Assembly: GCA_900455155.1 (NCBI GenBank)
Contig: UGUC01000002.1
Coordinates: 2,046,001 to 2,110,000, forward strand
DNA length: 64,000 bases
Direction of reading: 5' to 3'
From: Providencia stuartii
Lineage (GTDB): Bacteria; Pseudomonadota; Gammaproteobacteria; Enterobacterales; Enterobacteriaceae
This document shows, in pieces, positions 17,849-27,665 of this stretch; position 1 is the first letter of the stretch, and each line of letters opens with the position of its first letter. Below the pieces are notes generated by a model. It had not been told where the DNA came from. It made no database searches and saw only the letters and a list, made by a program, of their open reading frames with translations. The position numbers and the translations under genes were made by a program.

Positions 17849-19297
17849 ATGACAACAGCTACCTTAAATCAGCAAGAATTCGATAAAGTGATCAGTGATA
17901 TCGTCGATTATGTCACCGAATATCCCATCGTCTCTGACTTAGCTTATGACACCGCCTATTATTGCTTTCTAGACACGCTTGGTTGCGGTATGGAGTCGCT
18001 CGAGTATCCTGCATGTAAAAAATTGCTCGGTCCTATCGTTCCAGGTACGGTCGTGCCTAATGGCGCAAAAGTACCTGGCACGCAATTTCAACTCGACCCT
18101 GTACAGGCCGCTTTCAATATTGGCACCATGATCCGCTGGTTAGATTTTAATGATACTTGGCTTGCCGCTGAGTGGGGCCATCCCTCTGATAATTTAGGCG
18201 GTATTCTCGCGGTCGCGGATTGGTTATCGCGAGAAGCGCTCGCAAAAGGTAAACCACCTTTAACAATTCGGCATGTGCTCACCGCTATGATCAAAGCACA
18301 TGAAATTCAAGGATGTATCGCCTTAGAAAATGCCTTTAATAAGGTAGGGCTTGACCATGTTATTTTAGTCAAAGTAGCCTCTACCGCCGTCGTAGCACAA
18401 ATGTTAGGACTCAATCGCGAAGAGATATTAAATGCGGTATCCCTCGCTTGGATTGACGGCCACAGTTTACGTACTTATCGACATGCACCAAATACAGGTT
18501 CACGTAAATCATGGGCTGCGGGGGATGCAACCTCTCGAGCAGTTCGGCTAGCTCTTATGGCACAAAAAGGTGAAATGGGCTATCCCAGCGCACTAACCGC
18601 AAAAACATGGGGCTTCTATGATGCGCTGTTTAATGGGCAAGCTTTCCGTTTCCAACGCCCCTATGGCTCTTATGTTATGGAGAATGTGCTGTTTAAAATT
18701 TCGTTCCCTGCTGAATTCCATGCACAAACTGCGGTGGAAGCTGCATTACAACTGCATGAGCAATTAAAATCACTTGGTAAAAGTGCTGATGATATTGAGA
18801 GCGTATCGATACGCACCCATGAAGCTTGTGTACGGATTATTGATAAACAAGGGCCACTTAATAACCCAGCTGACCGAGACCACTGTATTCAATATATGGT
18901 TGCGATCCCATTGATTTTTGGGCGTTTAACCGCTGCTGACTATGAAGATAATATTGCTAATGACCCACGTATTGATAACTTACGTAGCAAAATAGTTTGC
19001 CGTGAAGAGCCTAGCTTCACACAGGATTACCATGATCCAGAGAAGCGCTCTATCGCCAATGGGTTAACGATTAAGCTTAAAGATGGTCAATGCCTTGATG
19101 AAGTATTAATCGAATACCCAGTTGGCCACAAACGTCGCCGTAAAGAAGGGATCCCTCTACTATTAAAGAAATACAGGACCAATCTAGCGCGTCAGTTCCC
19201 TGAAACGCAACAAAGACGAATTCTTGCTGCATCACTTGATAAGCCATTGCTTGAAGCGATGCCGGTCAATGCGTTTATGGACTTGTTTGTTATTTAA
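17849..19297 (+). CDS. prpD: 2-methylcitrate dehydratase
   Basis: 482 residues, matching the PrpD/MmgE family. It dehydrates 2-methylcitrate to cis-2-methylaconitate. Conserved blocks include [18 protein letters not shown], the [14 protein letters not shown] loop and [10 protein letters not shown]. It is the last gene of the operon; prpE (propionyl-CoA synthetase) does not follow, so activation of propionate must rely on another acyl-CoA synthetase or propionyl-CoA must come from other catabolism. Confidence 0.93.
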   Translation: MTTATLNQQEFDKVISDIVDYVTEYPIVSDLAYDTAYYCFLDTLGCGMESLEYPACKKLLGPIVPGTVVPNGAKVPGTQFQLDPVQAAFNIGTMIRWLDFNDTWLAAEWGHPSDNLGGILAVADWLSREALAKGKPPLTIRHVLTAMIKAHEIQGCIALENAFNKVGLDHVILVKVASTAVVAQMLGLNREEILNAVSLAWIDGHSLRTYRHAPNTGSRKSWAAGDATSRAVRLALMAQKGEMGYPSALTAKTWGFYDALFNGQAFRFQRPYGSYVMENVLFKISFPAEFHAQTAVEAALQLHEQLKSLGKSADDIESVSIRTHEACVRIIDKQGPLNNPADRDHCIQYMVAIPLIFGRLTAADYEDNIANDPRIDNLRSKIVCREEPSFTQDYHDPEKRSIANGLTIKLKDGQCLDEVLIEYPVGHKRRRKEGIPLLLKKYRTNLARQFPETQQRRILAASLDKPLLEAMPVNAFMDLFVI

Positions 19298-19311
19298 TCA
19301 TTATGATCAAA

Positions 19312-19333
19312 TATGGGGACCCCTGTCCCCATA
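19312..19333. terminator. GC-rich hairpin after prpD
   Basis: TATGGGGAC and GTCCCCATA form a perfect nine-base stem around CCCT. There is no T-run. A hairpin with the same GGGGAC/GTCCCC core stands after the symporter gene at 24601-24622. Confidence 0.6.
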
Positions 19334-19424
19334 ATCGACTCATCCCCAATTTTCTTAAATGAAATATCCCTTTAATAGCGATAGATTTTAGTTTTAATTC
19401 TATTGAATAAACCTAAAAGGATAT

Positions 19425-19765
19425 TATGCACCGATTTCCTATGGTTACTTTAATACTCGTAGCTTCTGCAACTGCCTATGCAGATACTTGTGATAATTTT
19501 GTGGTTGATACTGGTTTTATCATATGAATTACCTTTGATTCAATATGTACACATTTAACAGTGAGTCCAATATTACTTCTCAAAATCAGCGAAGCCGACC
19601 TCCATTTTTATTTTAATCCATCAAAAGCAATTATCGGTTCATCTGTTAAAAGTTAATGTTAATTTACGTTATCTTAATGCGCTAGATGGAAAAAGAATTA
19701 ATTATTCCCAATATACAGCAATCAGTGATGCAGCACCGATAAAAACAGTTAAAATTCATAAATAG
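19425..19765 (+). pseudogene. Remnant of a small secreted protein gene
   Basis: An ATG at 19425 opens a signal-peptide-like segment (M-H-R-F-P-M-V-T-L-I-L-V-A-S-A-T-A-Y-A, then D-T-C-D-N-F) that stops after about 34 codons. Protein-like pieces follow in other frames: K-I-S-E-A-D-L-H-F-Y-F-N-P-S-K-A and V-N-V-N-L-R-Y-L-N-A-L-D-G-K-R-I-N-Y-S, ending at TAG about 19765. Together they suggest a periplasmic protein of about 110 residues broken by several indels. Family not recognised. Confidence 0.4.
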
Positions 19766-20292
19766 CACAGTTAAACGAATATGATTGATTTTATTAACAA
19801 ACTCATCCAAATAAAAAATCAGAACAGATAATAGAAATAAACCTTAAAATTCAAATGATTGATTTTATGGATAATGTTTACTTAAATAAAAAACCAACTG
19901 ATAAAATACCTTATAAGATATAAAAAAATAAACTTAGCCTATAAGAAAATCAATCATAAATAGACAAAATAAACGCAACATTATGTTTGCTTGAATTAAT
20001 CTTTACACCTTATCAAACAAAACCACTCAATAAATAACAATCAAAATTAAATAGTTATTAAATCTAAAACAAATCTATTAATGATTGCGTTAATGTTTAT
20101 AAATATCAATAGAGTTAATATTAAAATATTATAACTTCATTACATCTTAAATAACTGGTGTTATGATAAATAATCAAGCAACTAAACGAAATTAGATAGT
20201 TAACACTCTTCAAAATGCCATTGGTGTTTTTCATTTAGCTAGAACCTGCATGACCAATATTAACTTTTATTGATTTAAGGAATTAGTACGAT
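19766..20292. other. Very AT-rich intergenic stretch, no gene seen
   Basis: About 525 bases, almost all A and T, upstream of the benzoylformate-decarboxylase-like gene. It probably holds that gene's promoter and may be a nucleoid-protein target. No RNA gene or repeat recognised. Confidence 0.45.
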
Positions 20293-21933
20293 ATGAAGAC
20301 AAAAACTATCCGTGACGTCACCTTTGATTTATTACGTCAGCTTGAACTAACGACTTTATTTGGTAACCCAGGCTCAACAGAGGAGACTTTTTTAAAAAAT
20401 TTCCCTAAAGATTTTCGTTACATTCAAACATTACACGAATCATCAGCGGTTGGTGCTGCCGACGGCTATGCTCAGGCGACTCGAAAACCAGCTATCGTCA
20501 ACGTCCATACCTCCGCAGGCCTAAGTAACTCAATGAGTAATATTATGACTGCGGCACAGAATAAAACACCATTAATTATTACTGCGGGTAACCAAACTCG
20601 TGAAATGTTGTTAATGGAACCTTGGTTAACCAACGTTTCACCAACAGAACTGCCTAAACCTTGGATAAAATGGAGCTATGAACCTGTCAGAGCAGAAGAT
20701 GTACCCGCTGCATTTATGCGCGCTTATGCAATGGCATTACAACCACCTGCTGGTCCTGTTTTTTTATCCATTCCGCTAGATGATTGGGATAAACCTGCAT
20801 TAGGTGATGCTGTAGTACGCACTGTTGCATCACAATTTGCGCCAGACCCTATCCGGATTTCTCAATTTGCCGATAAGTTATCAACGGCTAAAAATCCAGC
20901 ACTTATATATGGTTCTGGTATTGCTCGAGGGAAAGGCTGGGATATTGGGATTCAATTAGCAGAAAAATTGAATTGCCATGTATTCAGTGCCCCCGCGTCA
21001 GAGGTGCCCTCATTCCCTGAAAACCATCCTCTTTATGCTGGCGGATTGCCTTTTGCTATTCAACCGTTATCAGAAAAATTGAAAGGCTATGATGTCGCTA
21101 TTGTTATTGGCGCACCGATATTTCGCTATTATCCTTATGTGGAAGGCGAATATATTCCCGAGGGGTTAAAATTACTGCATATTACTGATGACCCTAATGA
21201 ATCTGGAAGAGCTCCTGTTGGTGATAGTTTGTTATCTAGCCCGGTGTTAGCATTAGAAGCATTACTCAATCTAGTGCCAAAACGCTCAATAACACCACCT
21301 AAAGTTCCGCAACAACATCACAGAATGTCACCTCACCCAGCAGCACCGCCATTACCACATAAAGGTCAACAGCTTTCTGCATTAGAATTATTTCAAGGGT
21401 TACGTGAGTTTACTCCCGAAAATACTGTGTTAATCGAAGAATCACCCTCTAATCTTGGTGAATTGCATACCGCATGGCCTATTGATAAGCCAGACTCTTT
21501 CTACACTTTTGCAAGCGGAAGCCTTGGCTGGAATTTACCCGCAAGTATTGGTATCGCATTAGCAGAAAGAGATAGCGGTAGAAATCGTCCTGTTCTAGCC
21601 ATTATCGGTGATGGTTCTTTGCAATATTCAATTCAAGGCCTATGGACAGCTGCTCAACTTAAGCTACCTATATTGTTTGTTGTACCACGAAACTATGAAT
21701 ATGCGATCTTGAAATCCTTTGCTGAATTAGAAGATTCCCCAAGCGTTCCGGGCCTTGACTTGCCTGATATAGATATCACTTCTTTAGCTAAAGGTTATGG
21801 TTGTGTTGGCGTACGTGCTGAAACAATAGATGAGATAAGCCAAATATGTAAAGTGGCATTTTCACGTTCAGTTCCTACCGTGATTGGAAGTTCCTATTAT
21901 TCCTACGACACCTCCTTTGTTGTAATTAAATAA
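20293..21933 (+). CDS. mdlC: Benzoylformate decarboxylase-like ThDP enzyme
   Basis: 546 residues with the three-domain ThDP decarboxylase layout. The N-terminal Pyr domain has F-G-N-P-G-S-T-E with the substrate Ser and H-E-S-S with the cofactor-activating Glu. V-N-V-H-T-S-A-G carries the His equivalent to His70 of Pseudomonas benzoylformate decarboxylase. The C-terminal domain has the G-D-G-S-L-Q-Y-S ThDP motif. The second catalytic His (His281, F-R-Y-H) is replaced by Tyr (A-P-I-F-R-Y-Y-P-Y), so the 2-oxo-acid used may differ. It is followed by a terminator and an AEC transporter. Start supported by AAGGA. Confidence 0.8.
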   Translation: MKTKTIRDVTFDLLRQLELTTLFGNPGSTEETFLKNFPKDFRYIQTLHESSAVGAADGYAQATRKPAIVNVHTSAGLSNSMSNIMTAAQNKTPLIITAGNQTREMLLMEPWLTNVSPTELPKPWIKWSYEPVRAEDVPAAFMRAYAMALQPPAGPVFLSIPLDDWDKPALGDAVVRTVASQFAPDPIRISQFADKLSTAKNPALIYGSGIARGKGWDIGIQLAEKLNCHVFSAPASEVPSFPENHPLYAGGLPFAIQPLSEKLKGYDVAIVIGAPIFRYYPYVEGEYIPEGLKLLHITDDPNESGRAPVGDSLLSSPVLALEALLNLVPKRSITPPKVPQQHHRMSPHPAAPPLPHKGQQLSALELFQGLREFTPENTVLIEESPSNLGELHTAWPIDKPDSFYTFASGSLGWNLPASIGIALAERDSGRNRPVLAIIGDGSLQYSIQGLWTAAQLKLPILFVVPRNYEYAILKSFAELEDSPSVPGLDLPDIDITSLAKGYGCVGVRAETIDEISQICKVAFSRSVPTVIGSSYYSYDTSFVVIK

Positions 21934-21939
21934 ACTTGA

Positions 21940-21968
21940 GGCGCAATGCGTGTTATTGCGCCTTTTTT
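21940..21968 (+). terminator. Rho-independent terminator after the decarboxylase gene
   Basis: GGCGCAAT (21940-21947) pairs with ATTGCGCC (21955-21962), followed by TTTTTT. Since the AEC gene starts 21 bases later without an obvious promoter, partial readthrough is likely. Confidence 0.85.
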
Positions 21969-21989
21969 GCGTATAAAAGAGGTTATCTA

Positions 21990-22944
21990 ATGTTAGATAC
22001 TATTATTACAGCGTTACTGCCTATTGTGGTTACTCTTTTACTCGGATATTTTGCAGGGTATCGACATGACTTCAATAAGGATCAAGCCACTATATTAAAT
22101 AAAATGGTTATGTTGTATGCCTTACCATTATTGCTATTTGCAGGAATATTAAGTACTCCATTAACAGAAGTAATCAATAACGTTGATGTTTTCTTGTGGA
22201 TATTCGTGGGCATGGTGGTGGGGTTTCTTGCTGTTTTCCTTATTTCCCGCTTCATCTTCAAATCTAGCGCTCGTTTAGCCGCATTACGTTCCATTGCTAT
22301 TGCCGGTCCTGCTGTACCTTTTGTTGGAACCCCTGTATTAGGCGTTCTGTTTACTACAGATGCTGATATTGCAATTGCCGTCGGTAGCTTATTAATGAAT
22401 TTAATTCAGGTTCCATTAGCATTAGTCTTTTTAGTTGGTGGCGATTCTGACAACACATCAACAAATAAGAAAAGTGTATTTTCAATTGTTGCTAACAGTA
22501 TAAAAAATGCGTTAATGCAACCTGTCGTATGGGCACCTATCCTAGCTTTTATTTTATTACTGATTGGATTGGATATGCCTAAGTTTTTTAAAAGGTTCAT
22601 TTATTTTATTAGGTCAAGCAACTGGTGGAGTGGCATTATTTTGCTGTAGGCGCTGTTCTCTATGCACAAAAAGTGAGTTTTTTCTCTATCTGTTATCATA
22701 AATGTTCTGAGTAAAAATATTCTATTACCTTTAATTATACTGGTAATTATGATTGCGTTACATATACCTCATGTCGAGCGAGGCTTAGTGTCTGTAACAC
22801 TGGCTATCCCTACAGCATCAATAGCGGTTATTTTTGCGGTGGAATATAAAAACAGGGGAACAAGAAATGGCATCAACACTATTTTGGAGTACCATTTTAT
22901 CAGTTATAACAATGGGTGGCTTTATTTGGTTTACAGGAAGTTAA
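21990..22944 (+). CDS. AEC-family auxin efflux carrier-like transporter, four +1 frameshifts
   Basis: The rejoined product is about 315 residues with ten helices, starting MLDTIITALLPIVVTLLLGY with F-A-G-Y-R next, the AEC (permease) pattern seen in malonate and other organic-acid transporters. Frames break at 22590-22593 (AAAA), 22639-22642 (TTTT), about 22690 and 22848-22852 (AAAAA); removing one base each time gives a continuous protein (K-G-S-F-I-L-L-G-Q-A-T-G-G-V-A-L-F-A-V-G, later V-E-Y-K-T-G-E-Q) ending at TAA 22942-22944. Position behind the decarboxylase suggests it moves the aromatic or 2-oxo acid substrate or product. AGAGG precedes the ATG. Confidence 0.75.
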
Positions 22945-23449
22945 GTTAATTCAACGCTAAACCGATTGAAATTAAACGACCATGGCAGAATGTCAATTTT
23001 TCCTCTTACAGACAATACTCTTAAAAGTCTTTCCATGGTCGTTATTTGCATCTGCTTTGCGGTTTCTACTCGTCATCTCTGGCACTGCAAATTTTCGAAT
23101 ACCGTTTTCAAGTGACTCCCTACATCGGCATAAAGCTCATCCAACAGTCAAAAAGGAGCCATACGTTATTTCATTGGTAAAATACTCTCGAAAACACCGC
23201 CTTTAAAAATATAGCCTATATGTATGATCACGGATATGACGTTGTTATGGATAAAGAAAAAGCGAATTATTATTTAGCACAAGTCAAACTCACAAAAGTT
23301 GTGAATACTCTTTCTACCAATACTATCCCTGCCAGATTTATACTGATAAAAAGTAAATGCCCATTAAGATATTAACCCGTGGCTAAATAGATATAACGCT
23401 ATTTACCACGGCTCTATTCATTTATTATTTCAATTTCTATAGGCTGACT
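22945..23449 (+). pseudogene. Sel1-repeat gene remnant in an otherwise empty interval
   Basis: Within this interval, at about 23205-23375, a frame reads K-N-I-A-Y-M-Y-D-H-G-Y-D-V-V-M-D-K-E-K-A-N-Y-Y-L-A-Q, which fits one Sel1-type TPR repeat (A-Y-M-Y-x-x-G-x-G-V-x-x-D). Upstream pieces around 23140-23200 (A-I-R-Y-F-I-G-K) are in frame-broken agreement with another repeat. No start codon or complete gene remains. The rest of the interval shows nothing. Confidence 0.4.
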
Positions 23450-24416
23450 CTATTCTTTCTCTAGCCCATTAATCCGTAGCCACCCTGTTGTAAACGTTCC
23501 AGTATTAGGGTTAGTGTAACTTGCGTAAGCAAAACCGGGAAACTCTTGCGCACTAAATAGCCATACTGAATCCCCTTCAATGACATAAGGCTGTCCAGGT
23601 TTTTCGCAAGCTAAGGCTGGGTCTTCATAAAAGTAGAGGCGTTTTTCTTTAACTCTATAATTCCCTTTTGATGGCTCCTCAAGCTTATAATAGATATCCT
23701 CAGGCTTGGATACGGATCCCACATTTAACCAACCTCTCGCTCTACCATAACTTACAAAGACATATTCATTTTCCTCATCATCAATCATAGAGTTAGCTAG
23801 TTGATTAAAAACCTTCACCTTATCATTAGGTATTACAAAATTAATATTACTCTTGCATTCTGGTGTTGGAGCGGAGTGGAAATATGCTTTTTCTTCGCCA
23901 ACGACCACCCATGTATCTGATTTAGGTGAAAAAAATTCAGAGCCGATCTGCTCTCGCCGTTGAGAGCAAAACTGCTCTCTTTTAATGCAGTTTTGATATT
24001 GCTCCCCTAACTTTTTATCAAACGCCAATTGCTTTAATTTCCGACCATCGCTATCTGTCGTCCATAACGTATTTGATCTCAGTAAATAACTTAAAGTGCC
24101 TATTGGCCTTTGTAATTGCTCTCCCGGAAGATAATCGCTACAACTATCGATTATGCCTATTTCTAATATATTTTTCGTCTTGATAACTGGCATCCATAGA
24201 GACTCTATCGGAAGACTTTTTATATTTTACGGCGGGTGGATAATTTGAACTAAGAATAAGATTTTCTAGCTCGGAATAACAATAATATGACACCTCTTCA
24301 TTCAGAAATTGAAGGTAACTTTCATCATCTTGGGCATATTCATTTGCACTGACTGATATCGAATGTAGAGTTGTAGTCAGCAAAACTGCAATTTTTAATA
24401 AATGGCGCATATACAT
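23450..24416 (-). CDS. Secreted protein with two SH3-like domains, one-base frameshift
   Basis: About 320 residues once rejoined at a T5 run (24171-24175; four restores Q-D-E-N-I-L-E-I-G-I-I-D-S-C). It begins with a signal peptide (M-R-H-L-L-K-I-A-V-L-L-T-T-T, cleavage after V-S-A). A helical, cysteine-containing middle (C-Y-S-E-L, C-S-D-Y-L, C-I-K-R-E-Q-F-C) resembles LprI/DUF1311-like regions. Two similar C-terminal modules follow, each starting with A-Y/L-Y-F-H/Y and ending in a G-W-L motif (R-A-R-G-W-L-N-V-G; T-T-G-W-L-R-I-N-G), typical of bacterial SH3 folds. A periplasmic role is likely; function unknown. Confidence 0.6.
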
Positions 24417-24600
24417 TCCTTGTTACCCTGAGTAATAACATGTTCATTAAACTGGCCAATATAACGCGTTTACTCATGACATCTTAAAACAAAATATTCA
24501 GAAATACCCTCCAATGATTGACAAATTATTAGTGTATTATTCTTTTACTTTCCCAATAAAATAAGAAATCAACACCTAAAACTTTATTTATTCGATCTAA

Positions 24601-24622
24601 AACGGGGACATCTGTCCCCGTT
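24601..24622 (-). terminator. Terminator hairpin after the sodium:sugar symporter gene
   Basis: AACGGGGAC pairs with GTCCCCGTT around ATCT; in the minus direction it is followed by TTAG. Same stem core as 19312-19333. Confidence 0.65.
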
Positions 24623-24640
24623 ATTGATCAAGCCCATGTC

Positions 24641-26278
24641 TTACCAAAACAGCGCATACAGTACACACAAGATAATCATGATTGCATAAGAAGCAACGTT
24701 GAAGCCTGTTGATGTTTTAAAAGTTTCTGATGTCAGGATAATTGCACCTCGGCTATCATCTTCTTTTGATGTTGTTAAGCTGATCAGTCCAATCACTACC
24801 GCAGTAAAGAAGAAGGTATACATCATCTGGTCAAGGAATGGCATACCTAAAGGCATTAACTTCAAGAATAATGCAAACGGAATAGAAAGAAGCACACCAA
24901 TAATTGCCCCTTTTGCATTCGTTTTTTTCCAGAACAACCCTAACAAGAAGACGGCTAAAATACCTGGGCTAACTAAACCTGTATATTCCTGGATATATTG
25001 GAAAGCTTGGCCAATATTCCCCAGTAATGGAGCAATAAAGCAGGCAATAATTAATGCCACGACCGCACTGACTCGACCTACATTAACTAATTTATGATCG
25101 CTGGTCGAAGGCGCAATATACTCTTTATAGATATCCATCGTGAAAATGGTTGCGACCGAGTTCAACATTGACGCTAATGATGAAACAATTGCAGCAGCCA
25201 ATGCCGCAAATACAACCCCTTTCGCTCCGACAGGTAAGAATTGCGTTAACCATGGATAGGCTTTATCGGCCTGTGCGAGCGTTGGAATATGCTCTTGGGC
25301 CATTGTACCAAGTCCCGCAAGTAATTGTGGATCAGTGACAATCACATACGCTGCAATCCCTGGAACAACAACAAGGATAGGAACAATTAATTTCAAGAAG
25401 GCAGCAAAAACCAGACCTTTTTGTGCTTCATTGATAGATTTAGCCGCTAAAGCGCGTTGGATAATATATTGGTTGAAACCCCAATAATACAAGTTAGCGA
25501 TCCACAAACCACCAATCAACACCGCAATACCCGGTAAATTGCTAAACTGAGGGTTATCTTGGCTTAAAATCATTTCAAAATGCTGGGGAGCTTCACTAAC
25601 CATACGGCTCATACCTGCCATGATCCCTGCATCACCACCGATGTAACTCACCGCCATGATAGCCGTCAGTAAGCCACCCAAAATAAGGAAGAAGACTTGA
25701 ACAACATCGGTCCACGCCACTGCCGATAGACCACCATAAAGAGAGTAGGCAATAGCAAACAGCGCCAAACCCAATATTGCATAAGACATTGGAATGCCAA
25801 GGATAGTCTGTAGAGCCAACGCACCTAAATAAAGAACAGATGTTAAGTTAACAAAGACAAATAAAGCTAGCCAAAATACTGCTAAAATCGTTTTTAACGT
25901 ACGATTAAACCGTTTTTCAACGAATTCAGGGATAGTAAAAATACCCTTATCGATAAAAATAGGCATGAAATATTTAGCAACGATAATTAGTGTTAACGCA
26001 GCCATCCACTCATAAGAGGCAATCGCTAATCCGATAGAAAACCCTGAACCTGACATACCGATAAACTGCTCGGCAGAGATGTTTGCAGCTATTAATGAAG
26101 AGCCAATTGCCCACCACGGTAATGTTTTTCCTGCTAAGAAATAGTCTTTCGTGCCTTTTTTCTCGCCTTTTTTATTACGAGAAACCCATAAACCGACTGA
26201 TATGATAATAAGCACATACAGGATAAATATCCCGTAGTCTAATGTGCTCAATCCAACGCCTTCTGTATGCATGATCAA
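24641..26278 (-). CDS. Sodium:solute symporter (SSS family), probably galactose/glucose uptake
   Basis: 545 residues with about fourteen membrane helices. The SSS/SGLT family marks are present: F-L-A-G-K-T-L-P-W-W-A-I-G-S-S-L-I-A-A-N-I-S-A-E near the N-terminus, E-W-M-A-A-L, G-G-L-S-A-V-A-W-T-D-V-V-Q, and A-A-I-V-S-S-L-A-S-M-L-N-S with the sodium-site serines. The sequence is of the sugar-transporting branch. It lies directly downstream of the GalR/GalS gene with GalR-type operators at 26312 and 26502 in its upstream region, which ties it to galactose. It would supply substrate to galK in place of the GalP or Mgl systems, neither of which is in this window. Confidence 0.82.
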   Translation of the reverse strand: MIMHTEGVGLSTLDYGIFILYVLIIISVGLWVSRNKKGEKKGTKDYFLAGKTLPWWAIGSSLIAANISAEQFIGMSGSGFSIGLAIASYEWMAALTLIIVAKYFMPIFIDKGIFTIPEFVEKRFNRTLKTILAVFWLALFVFVNLTSVLYLGALALQTILGIPMSYAILGLALFAIAYSLYGGLSAVAWTDVVQVFFLILGGLLTAIMAVSYIGGDAGIMAGMSRMVSEAPQHFEMILSQDNPQFSNLPGIAVLIGGLWIANLYYWGFNQYIIQRALAAKSINEAQKGLVFAAFLKLIVPILVVVPGIAAYVIVTDPQLLAGLGTMAQEHIPTLAQADKAYPWLTQFLPVGAKGVVFAALAAAIVSSLASMLNSVATIFTMDIYKEYIAPSTSDHKLVNVGRVSAVVALIIACFIAPLLGNIGQAFQYIQEYTGLVSPGILAVFLLGLFWKKTNAKGAIIGVLLSIPFALFLKLMPLGMPFLDQMMYTFFFTAVVIGLISLTTSKEDDSRGAIILTSETFKTSTGFNVASYAIMIILCVLYALFW

Positions 26279-26311
26279 GTTCCTTCACCTTCACCAAATG
26301 ATTCACCATTA

Positions 26312-26327
26312 GTGTAAACGTTACCAT
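26312..26327. promoter_or_regulatory. GalR/GalS-type operator upstream of the symporter gene
   Basis: GTGTAAACGTTACCAT keeps the left half and centre of the GalR consensus (GTGKAANCGNTTNCAC); the right half is weaker. It lies 34 bases before the symporter start, where bound repressor would block transcription. Confidence 0.65.
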
Positions 26328-26501
26328 TGCATATCACTGTTAGATTAATCACAGATTTTTATAATAGATTAATTTTATCAACGAAATGTCAAATAATTGT
26401 ATGTTATTTAACACATTAAAGGCGATTTCACGTACATAAAATGTCCGATTTTGGATTTTTTGAGAAAAAATGTCTCTGGTGGGTCAACGTCATCAAAAGA
26501 T

Positions 26502-26517
26502 ATGATAACGTTTACAT
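26502..26517. promoter_or_regulatory. Second GalR/GalS-type operator
   Basis: ATGATAACGTTTACAT matches most of the GalR palindrome around the central AACGTTTACA. Together with the site at 26312, 190 bases away, it makes a pair that could support looping, as at the E. coli gal promoter. Confidence 0.55.
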
Positions 26518-26525
26518 TATTGAAG

Positions 26526-27533
26526 TCATGAGGTTTTCAATGGACGTACAGAATTACGCTGTACCAGTGTAGGGGAATAGATTAAACCATCAGCCTCTAT
26601 ATTTTCATTACGTGCTAAAGCAAGCGCTAATTCAGTGGCACGTTCAGCCATCATTTGGATGGGATAACGAATGGTTGTTAAACGAGGGTGAATATAACGG
26701 GCAATCAGTACATCATCAAAACCAATCACGGATACCTGTTCTGGGGAATGAATGTCATTTTCATCAAGTACTGCAATTGCCCCCGCGGCCATAAAATCGT
26801 TATACCCGACAACCGCGGTGATCTCTAAGGACTTAGTCAATAGATTAGTCATCGCCTGCTCACCACCCTCACCATAAGGCTTGCCATATTCGATATAGCT
26901 TTCAGGTAATGAAATTGCATGTTTTTTCAATGCATCACGATAGCCAAGTAACCGCTGTTCAGCGTCTTCTATTTTATGATCCGATGAAATATAAGCAATT
27001 TTAGTGTGGCCTTGGCGGATCAAGTGCTCAGTGGCAAGATAAGCCCCCTTGTAGTTATTCAACGAAATACAGCGATCAGCAATCGCCTCAATACGTCGAT
27101 TAATCAATACCATGCTAGGAACTTCTTCGGCAAATTCTATCAGCTCTTCGTCTGACAACGCTTTAGAGTGAATAACGAGGGCATCACAGCGATTATTGAT
27201 CAGCAATTCGATAGATTGGCGCTCTTCCTGCGCCGTGTGATAACCATTACAAATTAAAATGTGTTTACCATTTTTGTGGGCAACCGCATCAACCGCTTTG
27301 ACCATCGTACCAAAAAAAGGGTCTGAGACATCATTCACCAATACCCCAATGGTGTTAGAACTTTGATTTACCAATGCGCGAGCGGCTGCATTTGGACGAT
27401 AACCGAGTTTATTCATGGCACTTTTAACCGCAGCAATCGACATTTTGCTTGCCTTCGGTGATTGATTAATCACTCGAGAAACTGTCGCCACCGACACTCC
27501 CGCTTCTCTTGCTACATCTTTGATCGTTGCCAT
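26526..27533 (-). CDS. galR: LacI-family galactose repressor (GalR/GalS type)
   Basis: 335 residues. The HTH starts MATIKDVAREAGVSVATVSR with V-I-N-Q-S-P-K-A-S, almost the same as E. coli GalR/GalS, which share the recognition helix and operator. The hinge Y-R-P-N-A-A-A-R-A-L and the ligand domain (V-S-D-P-F-F-G-T-M-V-K-A-V, I-C-N-G-Y-H, G-F-D-D-V-L-I-A-R-Y, S-P-T-L-V-Q-R-N-S-V) also match that pair. I cannot tell GalR from GalS; position next to a transporter gene is GalS-like, being the only copy here favours a general gal repressor. Probable targets are the operators at 26312, 26502 and 32162. Confidence 0.85.
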   Translation of the reverse strand: MATIKDVAREAGVSVATVSRVINQSPKASKMSIAAVKSAMNKLGYRPNAAARALVNQSSNTIGVLVNDVSDPFFGTMVKAVDAVAHKNGKHILICNGYHTAQEERQSIELLINNRCDALVIHSKALSDEELIEFAEEVPSMVLINRRIEAIADRCISLNNYKGAYLATEHLIRQGHTKIAYISSDHKIEDAEQRLLGYRDALKKHAISLPESYIEYGKPYGEGGEQAMTNLLTKSLEITAVVGYNDFMAAGAIAVLDENDIHSPEQVSVIGFDDVLIARYIHPRLTTIRYPIQMMAERATELALALARNENIEADGLIYSPTLVQRNSVRPLKTS

Positions 27534-27640
27534 TTTTTACCTCTAAGTTCAGTCGATGCCATTAAACAATGCATTAGTATAAAAAACAATGGGGTATATT
27601 ATAGATACGATGACCCTACTTTTAATATAGTAATATGAAA

Positions 27641-27661
27641 AACGCCGCATGAGGCGGCGTT
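27641..27661 (-). terminator. Terminator of the galETKM operon
   Basis: AACGCCGC (27641-27648) pairs with GCGGCGTT (27654-27661) around five bases; in the minus direction it runs into TTTCAT. It lies just after the galM stop and before the repressor gene. Confidence 0.85.
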
Positions 27662-27665
27662 ACTC

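Noticed and set aside
24699..25338. Plus-strand frames over the symporter gene
   Set aside because: Shadows of a membrane-protein gene in the opposite strand, without ribosome-binding sites.
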